Shown piece after piece: positions 1 to 7,077 of a DNA stretch of 20,371 bases; the stretch's first letter is position 1, and every line of letters starts with the position of its first letter. The DNA lies in NCBI GenBank assembly GCA_003427395.1, contig BFEA01000051.1:1870625-1890995 (forward strand), written 5' to 3'. The notes under the pieces were generated by a model. It was not told the DNA's origin. It worked only from the letters and a program-made list of their open reading frames with translations, and searched no databases. A program made the translations under genes and the position numbers. This DNA comes from Chara braunii (Eukaryota > Streptophyta > Charophyceae > Charales > Characeae).

Positions 1-84
<84 letters not shown>

Positions 85-85
85 C
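1..85. repeat. (CT)n microsatellite at the window start
   Basis: Uninterrupted TC dinucleotide repeat from base 1 to about 82, fading into a C-rich stretch (about 82-112) and then unique sequence. The tract runs off the edge, so its true length is unknown. A matching tract closes the window. Confidence 0.98.
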
Positions 86-112
86 CCCTCCCTCTTTCCC
101 CCCCCGCCCCCA

Positions 113-620
113 ACACTCACACGCACGGACACAGACGCAGGGGTACCCGTGCATGTGTTCCTGCGCATTCAGAATTTAAGTGTATGTGAGTATAACTGCC
201 ATTCAGGATTTAAGAGTATGTGAGGCAGAAGTGACTGTGGGCTCCCGAGTATTGTATTATCTGGTGTGCTTGATTGATTCTCTCTAGGGCTTTTGTTATG
301 TGAGAGTGCGATACTCCAGTTTCAGCGTCATCTATATGGTGCTCGATGGACGTAGAAGCCTACTCTGTTTCCTCCGTGGCCCATGAAAGGCTTGGATGTA
401 TAGGTGTTCGACATTTGGCTCAGCATTGAAAACTGCTTAGTGGTGGTCCCCACCTGCAACTATGCATTTGTTAGTTTATGGTGGTCCCCACCTGCCAGTA
501 CTAAAGCTATAGCTCTTCAGAGAAGACTTCCGCTCAGGGGATGAAACAAACCGTTTCTTCTCCGCTGCAGTAGTGGGAACTGGTCATTCACTGGAGATCG
601 GAGCTGTCGCTCACATACAT
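113..620. other. Unique intergenic sequence, no gene recognised
   Basis: No open frame of note and no RNA gene. There are two short internal duplications: a 'TTCAG.ATTTAAG.GTATGTGAG' type motif near 168-190 and again near 202-222, and 'GTGGTCCCCACCTGC' near 443 and 481. Nothing else can be supported. Confidence 0.6.
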
Positions 621-735
621 TTTCGTATACATATATTTATATGTATATATATATATATTTACCGGGCAGTTCTATTTGTGACGATATATCGTCAAATAGA
701 TATATATATCTCGTAGTTATGTGACAATATATATA
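621..735. repeat. (TA)-rich low-complexity tract
   Basis: Blocks of TATATA separated by short unique pieces, including a local inverted motif around ACGATATATCGT near 680. It lies directly before the minisatellite that starts near 760. It could form cruciforms or be a replication or assembly weak point. No promoter role can be shown. Confidence 0.8.
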
Positions 736-1157
736 TGAGAGAGTATACGCCAACCGGTCAACAGATTGACAGGTCATCAGGTGAAGACGAACACGTCATT
801 CCGGTGAGAGAGTTCAACAGGGAACCAGTCCACTGGTCAAGGTCAACAAGTCAAAAGGTCAACCAGTCAACAGATCAACAGGTCAACAGGCCAGCAGAGC
901 AAGAAGTTTGGCGCCCCACAGCTCAGCAGGTCAGCAGGTCAGCAGGTCAACAGGTCAACAGGTCAACAGGTGAACAGGTGAACAGGTCAACCGGTGAACA
1001 GGCCAAGAAGTTGTGAGCTCTGCAGGTCAACAAGGTGACAGGTCAACAGGTCAACAGGCCAAGAAGTTGTGAGCTCTACAGGTCAGCAGGTCAGCAGGTC
1101 AACAGGTAGACAGGCCAGCGGGAAAAGAGGTTGAGATTCAACAAGTCCACAAGCCGT
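735..1157 (+). repeat. Minisatellite of about 10-bp units (GGTCAACAGG)
   Basis: A dense, imperfect array of the decamer GGTCAACAGG with variants such as GGTGAACAGG and GGTCAGCAGG. A longer unit containing AAGAAGTTGTGAGCTCT recurs around 1003-1020 and 1060-1077. The array leaves an open frame in which Q, V, N, R and S recur (735-1016, 93 residues). That frame is best read as a by-product of the repeat, not a gene. It grades directly into a 27-bp array that uses the same core. Confidence 0.9.
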
Positions 1158-1158
1158 T

Positions 1159-1310
1159 AAGAAGTCAAAAAGTTGACCCGCCATCAAGAAGTCAACAAGT
1201 GGACCGGACTTCAAGAAGTCAACAAGGGGATCGGGCGTCAAGAAGTCAACAAGTGAACCGGGCTTCAAGAAGTCAACAAGTTGACCAGCCGTCAAGAAGT
1301 CGAAGGCGCT
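1159..1310 (+). repeat. 27-bp tandem minisatellite, about 6 units
   Basis: Units begin with AAGAAGTCAA at 1159, 1186, 1213, 1240, 1267 and 1294, an exact 27-bp period. Because 27 is a multiple of three, the minus strand reads as a nine-residue peptide repeat around LVDFL in a 70-residue open frame (1083-1295). No start context, signal or homology suggests a real protein. The core AGTCAACAAG matches the adjacent decamer array, so the 27-mer probably arose from it. Confidence 0.92.
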
Positions 1311-2705
1311 GAATCAAGAATTCAACCAGTTGCTGGAGTGGATAAGTGAAACTGGAGGAATTGGTGTGTGTAGAGGGACCACATGCATATCCTTGTTTTT
1401 TTTTGTTTTTTTTTTTCCCAATTTACGTATTGTCAGCCCGTGGAATGTACTCATTGCATGTGGTGGGGAAATTAAAACTATCCTGTTGAATGTTTTGTGA
1501 ATATGTAACTCCCGCCGTAGGATGTGTCCGTTGGGATTTTTGTAAAATTATGAAAGGTATATTGTCTTAAAATTATTTGAATTTATTTCAGGTTGAGTCG
1601 TGATATCATGTCCAGCTCATCATGTGTGCATAGAGACTCTTTCCTCTTTTTTTGTTTAACAGAAGGGTTTTTTTTTGTATAACTATTTCCTACCGATTCC
1701 AAAGTAAGTTTCTCCTGGAAAATTCGAAAATAATTTAAAATAAAAATTTCCTGCATATGGTTGGTGAAGTTTGTGGTTTGCCGGATGTGTCCCTGTCACA
1801 ACGTACCTAGCTGTTTGTACATCCTGGTACATGTAATGCACCTGGTCGGCAACAAAGCCATGTGCATTCTATCAGGGATGCTATGGGACAATGCCAAGTT
1901 TGGAAACTATGAGGTCATTCTCCTCGTATTTTTTCTTTTTTTCCTCTTTTTTCTTCTCCAAAAAGGAAAGTGTGAGCCCCTGGTGCAGGCATTCTGGCCT
2001 TGGTGGGCAATGCGGCCACACTGCTGCGCTTGCACACGAGCAGCCGCCTTCCCGCTGCGGGCCAGACGTGGGCACGGGTGCTGAGGTGAGAAGGGCGCTG
2101 CTGAGGAAGTGGGCGCAAGGCGGCGATAGCCGGGCTGCTGGGGCGCGGCCAGGAGATGGAGATGGCGGTCTTCGGGTAGGGAGGCGCATGAAGAGGGGAA
2201 CCAAGGGGTGATGAGAGGAGGAGAGAGAACGTACCTGGTGTATGCTAGTGGTCAGCATTGTGTTGACGTCACGTACATTGGTCTTCGACGTTGATGTGAT
2301 CCAGTCGCATGAACGCAGAGAACAGGATACATAGGCTGAGTACTGTAGGCTGGGCGCTGGGCGCCAGACAGTAGCAGCACATTGGATACAATGTTGGTGT
2401 GACCAGAGAGCGTCGGCATTGGCACTCGAGTTCATTGTATTGCTCTTATTTGGATGGTATCTTGGTGCATTTGAGCTCTCTGCTTGGTACATGGCTATCT
2501 GGACTACATGATTTTGCATTCCGGTTTTCTGTCTATCGCTCCCGCTCATATTCCTTGCACGGGGTCAAATCCCGCTTTTACCGTTTTTTTTCAGGCAAGG
2601 AGAAGTCCTGTGGCCATTTCCTGGCTACTCTATCTGAGTTATCAAACAACCCTACCAAGAATTATCGACCGCGGCACTGAGTCTCGCATCTGCAATGGTC
2701 CACGT
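1311..2705. other. Intergenic sequence with a GC-rich island, no gene supported
   Basis: 1311-1960 is AT-rich with T runs (around 1397-1416, 1647 and 1668). 1975-2180 is a GC-rich island. Overlapping open frames occur on both strands of the island (minus 1881-2549, plus 1761-2211), but they are P/S/R/A-rich composition artefacts with lysine runs from A/T tracts and no recognisable domain. 2220-2700 is ordinary unique sequence. No tRNA, rRNA or transposon signature was found. Confidence 0.55.
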
Positions 2706-2713
2706 TAGTGTTT

Positions 2714-2808
2714 TTGCATCGCGAAGCGTGAGACGTCCAATGTAAAATTCTGACGCACGATCGTTTGCATTGCGAAGCGTGAGACGTCCGATGTAAAATT
2801 CTGACGTG
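2714..2808 (+). repeat. Tandem duplication, 51-bp period
   Basis: A block of about 44 bp (containing GCGAAGCGTGAGACGTCC and ATGTAAAATTCTGACG) occurs at 2714-2757 and again at 2765-2808 with about two substitutions. It is followed by a short GTGCCTGACRCRGC-like echo to about 2840. No coding role is evident. Confidence 0.9.
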
Positions 2809-2928
2809 CCTGACACAGCGTGCCTGACGTGTCTGACGCATTTGGCATTTGTTTTTTTCTCGGGCGAGTCCAGTCTCGTTTCGTTTTTGCGTTCTCTTTT
2901 ATGCTTTGGGCCTCACTGCACTACTCTT

Positions 2929-3020
2929 GAAATACGGACAGATACACGGTCATGATTTTTGTCTTTTGTGGATGTCGAGAGTAGTGAATCTTCCGCTAGA
3001 ATACGGACAGATACACGGCG
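2929..3020 (+). repeat. Diverged hairpin-element fragment with a direct repeat
   Basis: The string ATACGGACAGATACACGG occurs at about 2932-2950 and again at about 3000-3018. The stretch before the second copy contains GAATCTTCCGCTAGAA, and the middle holds TTTTTGTCTTTTGTGGATG. The same pieces occur in the hairpin elements at 4281-4826 and 19663-19786, so this is probably a diverged member of that family. The level of match is judged by eye. Confidence 0.6.
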
Positions 3021-3135
3021 TGCTGATGCCGTGGCCGATGCCCCCTGAATGCTGCGCGTCCCTCACGTTCTAAAACAAACACCCTCAATGTCGCCTGGGC
3101 CAGATAATCGCCCTCCCTGGGGTGGGCCTGGCTCC

Positions 3136-3158
3136 GGGTCGCGGCTTCGCCGCGACCC
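3136..3158. repeat. GC-rich perfect stem-loop
   Basis: GGGTCGCGGC (3136-3145) pairs perfectly with GCCGCGACCC (3149-3158) around a TTC loop, giving a 10-bp stem. It sits in a locally GC-rich stretch (3100-3240). No T-run follows, so it is not a bacterial-type terminator. Function is unknown. Confidence 0.85.
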
Positions 3159-3261
3159 TCCCACCTACTCTGCTGCTGTCTTCATTCACTTTCTGGTCAG
3201 AAATTCCCATCTTCAATTACGCGCCCTCCCCGTGCCGCGGCGGCTTCACTTGTTTCAATAA

Positions 3262-3510
3262 AGCCCAGGCCAAAGAACTTTTAAGGTATGTAGGTCAGGT
3301 GAGCAGAGGGATAATCATTGGTGTCATTTGGAATTTAAGAAATGATACGCTTTTCAGAGGCGATGACCCAAATGTGGAGCAGCTGAAAGCACAAATTAAG
3401 AAGCAAAAGTAAGGTACATAATAATGGCAGACTGGCAGAGGAGAGGCCCGATGAGGTACTTTAAGAACATGGGCAGCAGACAATCAGTTGGCTGCAGTCA
3501 CTATGACTAG
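3262..3510 (+). pseudogene. LINE ORF2 C-terminal tail remnant (LINE-C), plus strand
   Basis: In the frame of 3122-3412 the translation contains YVGQVSRG followed by GVIWNLRNDTLFRG and later LKAQIKKQ. This matches, position by position, the C-terminal tail of LINE-A in this same window (YVAQAIR, WVIWTERNRTLF, FKTLIRR). After a one-base frameshift near 3410 the plus frame reads MADWQRRGP, matching ADWKRKVP of LINE-A, and ends at a stop at 3508-3510. In plant LINEs this 'IW..RN..F' segment follows the C-terminal zinc-knuckle domain. Only about 80 residues remain. The rest of the element upstream is absent and replaced by GC-rich unrelated DNA, and no poly(A) tail is visible downstream. Homology is well supported by the internal comparison; the exact limits are not. 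Confidence 0.75.
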
Positions 3511-3975
3511 AAGTTGGTTCTTGGCCCCTGGCTCCGTTCAAAGAACTTAAAAGTAACAAGAAGGTGCAGCCAGCGCAGCTCCGCCCGCGAAAAAAGTCAG
3601 GAAGCAACCCCAATGAAGAATCTCACTTCGCTCTTTCTGTCTCTGACTCTATGTTTTCTTTGTTAGTGTATGGCTGGTGCTTTCTGTATCACTGTCTTAG
3701 CTCTTGGCGTCTTCTGTCTTTCTAAGTGTTTGTGGAAAGCAGAATAGTAAACAGCAATAGTCACATTCAGCAAGCTCATACACGGTCACAAACAGAATAG
3801 TAAACAGCAACGAATCTTGATCCGAAGAACATTGTCATCGTCACCAAGAAAGAGTAGAAAACAGAATCGCTAAACTTAAAATAAACCGGCCACAAACGCC
3901 ATCCACATATTCAATTTCACCAATTCGATTAACAACAGGTCAAGTTATGTTGACCGGTCACACCTACCCACCACC
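3511..3975. other. Intergenic, nothing recognised
   Basis: Mixed-composition sequence with a short direct repeat (AACAGAATAGTAAACAGCAA-like around 3740-3760 and 3791-3811). No gene, RNA or mobile-element signature was seen. Confidence 0.5.
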
Positions 3976-4058
3976 TACCCACCGAGCCGGCCGAAGCACC
4001 TCCCCACCACCTCCCCACCGAGCCGGCCGAACACCACCTCCCCACCGAGCCAGCCGAA
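3976..4058. repeat. GC-rich minisatellite (ACCGAGCCGGCCGA)
   Basis: ACCGAGCCGGCCGA-type cores begin at 3981, 4017 and 4044, separated by CACCTCCCCACC spacers, giving 36-bp and 27-bp spacings. The minus strand reads as R-P-A-R-W-G-G-G repeats. That frame then continues into a (CT)n-encoded SL run, so the 104-residue open frame here (3964-4278) is a repeat artefact. Confidence 0.85.
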
Positions 4059-4195
4059 GCACAAAATGAGAAGGAATTTTCTGCAAGAACAAAGGAAGAT
4101 ACACCGCGACGGACAGATACATTGAAACAAAATCCCGGTGTGAGTATGGACTAAGGAGCTGGTAGATGCAAACGTCTAGGCGCGTGCACGCGCGC

Positions 4196-4199
<4 letters not shown>

Positions 4200-4267
<68 letters not shown>
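4200..4267. repeat. (AG)n microsatellite
   Basis: Uninterrupted GA dinucleotide repeat of about 67 bp. It ends immediately before a hairpin element that starts at 4281, with TTTCCATCCATAG between the two. Confidence 0.98.
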
Positions 4268-4270
<3 letters not shown>

Positions 4271-4280
4271 CCATCCATAG

Positions 4281-4424
4281 GATGAGCAAAATGGGAATGA
4301 ATCTGTCGCTAGGACATGGAAATATACACTGCCACATTTTCGGTCTTTGGCAACGTATATTTCAATGTTGTGGCAGTGGATACTTCCATGTTCTAGGGGA
4401 AGATTCAATCCCATTTTGCTCATC
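4281..4424. mobile_element. MITE-like hairpin element (144 bp)
   Basis: The left arm, 4281-4336 (starting GATGAGCAAAATGGGAATGA), is the inverse complement of the right arm ending at 4424, with about 7 mismatches in 56 bp. The two arms enclose a loop of about 32 bp containing CGGTCTTTGG. Short internally palindromic elements without coding capacity are characteristic of MITEs or foldback elements. Half copies of the same arm recur at 4468, 4674 and 4772, so this belongs to a family. No clear target-site duplication is visible. A hairpin produced by inverted duplication without transposition is the alternative. Confidence 0.7.
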
Positions 4425-4448
4425 TGGGGAAACGTTGCAATGTCGGTC

Positions 4449-4534
4449 TGTGTGTGTGTGTGTGTAGGATGAGCAAAATCGGAATGAATCTTCACCCAGA
4501 GCATGGAAATATACATGTGTGTGTGTGTGTGTGT

Positions 4535-4625
<91 letters not shown>
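4449..4625. repeat. (TG)n and (AG)n compound microsatellites
   Basis: A (TG)n run lies at about 4449-4465. A second, longer (TG)n with a TATG interruption lies at about 4515-4576, followed directly by (AG)n to about 4625. The hairpin half copy at 4468-4514 sits between the two TG tracts. Confidence 0.95.
4468..4514. mobile_element. Half copy of the hairpin element
   Basis: Starts GATGAGCAAAATCGGAATGA and continues ATCTTCACCCAGAGCATGG, matching the left arm of the element at 4281. It stops where a (TG)n tract begins. Only one arm is present, so it cannot fold on itself, but it could pair with arms in inverse orientation nearby. Confidence 0.75.
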
Positions 4626-4629
<4 letters not shown>

Positions 4630-4673
4630 CCAGCCACGCACGCAGAGAGAGAGAGAGTCTACTTCCATCGATA

Positions 4674-4725
4674 GGAGCAAAATCGGAATGAATCTTCCAC
4701 TAGAATATGGAAACATACAGTGCTG
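4674..4725. mobile_element. Half copy of the hairpin element
   Basis: Reads GAGCAAAATCGGAATGAATC then TTCCACTAGAATATGG, preceded by CTTCCATCGATAG. It has lost the GAT of the GATGAGC end. It is flanked by (AG)n on the left and by CCAGCCATGCGCGCAGAGAG on the right. A similar CCAGCCACGCACGCAGAGAG stands before this copy at about 4630-4650, so a larger unit of about 100 bp has been duplicated here. Confidence 0.75.
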
Positions 4726-4771
4726 TCCAGCCATGCGCGCAGAGAGATAGAGAGGCCACTTCCATTCATAG

Positions 4772-4826
4772 GATGAGCAAAATCGGAATGAATCTTCCGC
4801 TAGAACATGGAAATATACACTGCCAC
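4772..4826. mobile_element. Half copy of the hairpin element ending in a T-rich run
   Basis: GATGAGCAAAATCGGAATGA, then ATCTTCCGCTAGAACATGG, then AAATATACACTGCCAC. This is the best-preserved version of the arm sequence. It is preceded by CTTCCATTCATAG and ends at a T-rich tract (4827-4854). Confidence 0.78.
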
Positions 4827-4854
4827 TTTTTTTCTTTTTTTTTTTCCTTTTTTT

Positions 4855-4915
4855 TGTGTGTGTGAGAGAGAGAGAGAGGTAGAGAGAGACACACAGAGAG
4901 AGGGAGAGAGAACAG
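4855..4915. repeat. Degenerate (TG)n/(AG)n microsatellite
   Basis: TGTGTGTGAGAGAGAG followed by interrupted AG and ACAC blocks. At about 4913 the sequence CAGGTAAGT resembles a 5' splice site, but no upstream exon can be supported. Confidence 0.85.
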
Positions 4916-4919
4916 GTAA

Positions 4920-5488
4920 GTCTCCATATCTTTTTTGTCTTTTGTGAACCTAACCACAACGATCCTGAACGAATCCCACCGGAAACCAATCAACACAGAA
5001 CTACACGGATTCCACAAATCGAGAATCTCGTAATCTAACAACAACAACACACACACAAAAAAAAAAAGGATAACACAAAATTCATCACACCAAGAAAAAG
5101 ATAAGGCAAACCACAACAACAGTACGCAAGCCCTGCCCGGGCCCACCGAGAACCAATCTCCGCAGTTCCAGCTGAAGAACCAAACAAGGACCTGCCCAAG
5201 ATTCGTGAGGGGGAAACCAACGAATTGGACAGTGATAAGCCAACAGAGGAAAGTCTGAGCTGAGGTGACCCCCCAATCATGAAGCAAAACTTGGGAAGCA
5301 ACAGTGGAACGCAGAGGCGCTGTCGACAGCTCGAACGCAGGGTCGCTGCCGACCTATACTCCCGAGAACGCCTCCACGCCAGTCTGACTACACATGATCA
5401 GAACTCGAAAAGGAAACGGAAATGCCAGAGCGACGGTTCGAAGTAGGGGTCGCCAACCTATGGTCCCACAGGCGGTCGCTCTCCGTTT
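4920..5488. other. Intergenic, A/C-rich, nothing recognised
   Basis: Contains a CAACAACAACACACACAC stretch followed by an A run (about 5037-5068). Minus-strand open frames in this region (4766-5301) are hydrophobic only because of T-rich codons and overlap each other in several frames. No domain or RNA gene is recognised. Confidence 0.5.
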
Positions 5489-5567
5489 CAAGAACACACA
5501 CCAATTCGTCACTGTCCCATCCCACTACAGCTACGCTCCCAAGAACACACACCAATTCGTCACTGTC
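5489..5567 (+). repeat. Direct duplication, 51-bp period
   Basis: An identical 28-bp string beginning CAAGAACACACACCAATTCG occurs at 5489-5516 and 5540-5567. The 51-bp period keeps reading frame, so an open frame (5422-5667) contains the peptide THTNSSLS twice. I regard it as a local duplication, not a gene. Confidence 0.92.
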
Positions 5568-5587
5568 GGACAAACACTGTTCCAGTT

Positions 5588-5926
5588 ATGACGTCTCAAC
5601 CCGGCCTCGCGTATTCCGTCAAAAAGCAGACCCAACGAGAACAAGGGAAGAGAAGTTGCATATCTGAGCAAAAAGTATCGAGTGAACCATGCTTGGCTGG
5701 ATATTGCTCCAGCATGGCAGGAGGTTGTGATACCGGAGGCGGTGATATGTCATATGCGGATCGTATGCTGTCGGGGCCAAGTCCCACTAGCAGCGTCGAG
5801 CTACCTCAACGCCTGAGTCTGGACGCTTTTGCGGAGATGGTCCTTTTTTTTTTTTTTTTGGTCACCTTTGTGTCAAATAACGGAAGTTCAAAAGAGGCCG
5901 GGGACCTCACAATTCAACCCGGATGA
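5588..5926 (+). CDS. Hypothetical 112-residue open frame, probably not a gene
   Basis: Plus-strand frame from an ATG. The N-terminal half is polar. A middle segment reads GGDMSYADRMLSGPSP, and a poly(T) run at 5844-5859 translates as a stretch of phenylalanines. 'SYAD' near a start resembles the beginning of some plant LINE ORF1 proteins, but that similarity is too short to rely on. It lies just upstream of the mitochondrial-derived block. No promoter, splice or family evidence supports expression. Confidence 0.12.
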   Translation: MTSQPGLAYSVKKQTQREQGKRSCISEQKVSSEPCLAGYCSSMAGGCDTGGGDMSYADRMLSGPSPTSSVELPQRLSLDAFAEMVLFFFFLVTFVSNNGSSKEAGDLTIQPG

Positions 5927-6016
5927 ACGTTCTGGGGCCATTACCCAGATTCGGCAGAACTGGAAACGGGGTCCAGTGTCCTAATGGGCATGACTTTAGG
6001 AAGTGGTACTGGTGGC

Positions 6017-6199
6017 TTAACCCTTAATATGGGTTTTGTCCATACTCAGTGTTAATTGGAGTTTGTCTCTAAGGAACGATTCCAATTCAGATCTCAGTTT
6101 CACTGCTTCTGATCGTGGACCAGAGATTGCTACTAGAAAATCATCTGTGAAGCGGATGTAATGCATCCTTCGGTTCTGCGGTTCAAGTCCGTTATTACC
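6017..6199 (-). pseudogene. Group II intron maturase fragment (RT palm), mitochondrial origin
   Basis: The minus strand reads NRRMHYIRFTDDFLVAI, then SGPRSEAVK, RSELESFLRDKLQL and TLSMDKTHIKG before a stop at 6019-6017. This is the conserved reverse-transcriptase block of group II intron-encoded proteins: an aromatic residue, x, D, D (here FTDD, 6140-6151, where YADD is usual), then the 'FL...L.L.LS..KT.I' segment. These proteins assist intron splicing and retrohoming in organelles. Only about 60 residues remain, with no N-terminal RT, domain X or endonuclease. It points opposite to the tRNAs next to it and to the second maturase fragment at 6786-6929, so the DNA has been rearranged. Confidence 0.75.
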
Positions 6200-6204
6200 C
6201 AGAT

Positions 6205-6278
6205 GGGAAAATAGCTTAGTTGGTTAGAGTGCTGGCCTGTCACGCCAGAAGTCACAGGTTCAAATGCGGTTTTTCCCG
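6205..6278 (+). tRNA. trnD: tRNA-Asp (GUC), mitochondrial-type, probably a nuclear pseudo-copy
   Basis: The acceptor stem GGGAAAA (6205-6211) pairs perfectly with TTTTCCC (6271-6277). The D-arm is GCTTAGTTGGTTAGAGT. The anticodon stem CTGGC/GCCAG is perfect around CTGTCAC, giving anticodon GTC. The T-arm ACAGG-TTCAAAT-GCGGT has two mispairs. The CCA end is not encoded. The sequence resembles plant mitochondrial trnD. The damaged T-stem and the surrounding decayed intron pieces suggest an organelle-to-nucleus transfer that is no longer functional. It directly abuts the next tRNA with no spacer. Confidence 0.82.
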
Positions 6279-6362
6279 GGAGGTATGGCTGAGTGGCTGA
6301 AGGGGTTTGCTAAATCAACATACAACAAGATTGTATCATGGGTTCAAATCCCATTTCCTCCG
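6279..6362 (+). tRNA. trnS: tRNA-Ser (GCU), mitochondrial-type, deleted pseudogene
   Basis: The gene begins GGAGGTATGGCTGAGTGGCT, a class II D-arm, and has a long variable arm with stem TACAA/TTGTA (about 6321-6335). It has a perfect T-arm ATGGG-TTCAAAT-CCCAT and ends TTCCTCCG. The anticodon GCT is at 6309-6311. The 5' side of the anticodon stem is damaged: AGGGG precedes the loop, and two of five pairs with ATCAA fail. This suggests a deletion of a few bases between D-arm and anticodon stem, so it cannot fold normally. Sequence style is that of plant mitochondrial trnS(GCU), not the plastid gene. Confidence 0.82.
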
Positions 6363-6369
6363 TTCTGTC

Positions 6370-6442
6370 GGGGGTGTAGTTCAAGTGGTAGAACGCATGT
6401 TTTGCAAGTATGAAGTTATCGGTTCAAGTCCAACCGTCTCCA
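6370..6442 (+). tRNA. trnA: tRNA-Ala (UGC), mitochondrial-type, probable pseudo-copy
   Basis: The acceptor GGGGGTG (6370-6376) pairs with CGTCTCC (6435-6441) with several G-T pairs. D-arm GTTCAAGTGGTAGAAC. Anticodon stem CATGT/GTATG (with G-T pairs) around TTTGCAA gives anticodon TGC at 6403-6405. T-arm ATCGG-TTCAAGT-CCAAC has two mispairs. The discriminator is A, as expected for tRNA-Ala. The decay level matches the two preceding tRNAs, so the three were probably transferred together as a cluster Asp-Ser-Ala. Confidence 0.8.
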
Positions 6443-6785
6443 ATTTCCCCGTGAGCCCGACAAAGCCCAATACTCTCCATTTTCAGCTACCAGGATAGGT
6501 AGCCCACCTGAGAGTCTTGAACAGAGCGGGTTTCATTCCACAAGCTACCTAGGGAGTTATAGAAACAAGATTTTTTCCCAAGTTTAGCAGGTTAGGAAGT
6601 AAAGTTACATCAAGGCCGAAGGCTCTGAGTCTTAAAGACTAGTATAGGACACAAAGGGATACCAAACTTGTGGCTCCATCGCTCCAGATCATACAGATAG
6701 CCAAGTAGCTCAGATGAACCCTTTAGAGTCAGCCTCCATATGAGGGTTTCTATCATTAAACAGCAGAGTAGTAGGACAGAGCTAA
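6443..6785 (+). other. Mitochondrial-derived non-coding segment, possibly group II intron RNA
   Basis: The block continues past the tRNA cluster with a segment opening GTGAGCCCGACAAAGC at about 6450, which loosely resembles the GUGYG start of a group II intron. It leads in the same orientation to a maturase N-terminal fragment. I could not identify ribozyme domain V by eye, so this identity is tentative. Confidence 0.35.
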
Positions 6786-6929
6786 ACCATTCGTGATAAG
6801 TACATCGATCAGATCAACTTAGCCAGGGGTGAAGGATGGTACATCCTTCCCAAGAGAAGCAGTCAATGCCGTCCTTTGGGCCTTCCAACCATAAAGGGAA
6901 GGAGCATGATGGCGGGGGTTTTTGTTTAA
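6786..6929 (+). pseudogene. Group II intron maturase fragment (RT N-terminal), mitochondrial origin
   Basis: The plus frame reads GWYILPKRSSQ followed by CRPLGLPTIKGRSMMA (RPLGLPTIKGR at 6870-6902), then stops at 6927-6929 where a poly(A) run begins. The 'RPLGIPT..DR' block is diagnostic of RT motif 2 in group II intron-encoded proteins. The usual D of the following 'DR' is G here. About 48 residues are left between stops. It is on the plus strand, whereas the palm fragment at 6017-6199 is on the minus strand, so they cannot be one collinear gene. Confidence 0.7.
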
Positions 6930-7042
6930 AAAAAAAAAAAAAAAAAAGAGTATTTGTTGTAAATCCTTTTCAGACTTGCCGGGGGAATAGGAACCGGACT
7001 GACGCTCCCCCGAATGGAAAAGGAGCCAGAACCATCAGGTTC

Positions 7043-7074
<32 letters not shown>
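6928..7074. repeat. Two poly(A) runs separating short DNA fragments
   Basis: A20 at 6928-6947 and A28 at 7047-7074. Between them lies a 99-bp fragment with an internal CCGGGGGAAT/CTCCCCCGAA near-inverted pair that I could not assign. The downstream fragment 7075-7249 has an open frame of about 40 residues but no recognisable family. The pattern resembles unrelated fragments joined at A-tails or filler homopolymers. Confidence 0.8.

Positions 7075-7077
<3 letters not shown>

Noticed and set aside
1881-2549. 222-residue minus-strand open frame
   Set aside because: P/S/A-rich from a GC island, and its lysine/glutamate C-terminal region comes from a T/C-rich tract. Overlapping open frames on both strands, no domain and no start context.
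4789-4804. GAATCTTCCGCTAGAA as a heat-shock-type element
   Set aside because: The GAA/TTC spacing is only partly right, and the string is simply part of the repeated hairpin element, not attached to a gene.
4913-4922. CAGGTAAGT as a 5' splice site
   Set aside because: The upstream sequence is a microsatellite with no exon; chance occurrence.
3964-5287. Several open frames with long SL or TH repeats and hydrophobic runs
   Set aside because: They are translations of (AG)n/(CT)n and (TG)n/(CA)n microsatellites or T-rich DNA. They occur in several frames at once.
6163-6197. Possible 3' half of another tRNA (TGCGGTTCAAGTCC then ATTACCCA)
   Set aside because: The T-loop-like string is present, but the T-stem has a T-T mispair, there is no 5' half, and the same bases read on minus as part of the maturase fragment (LEPQNRRMHY).
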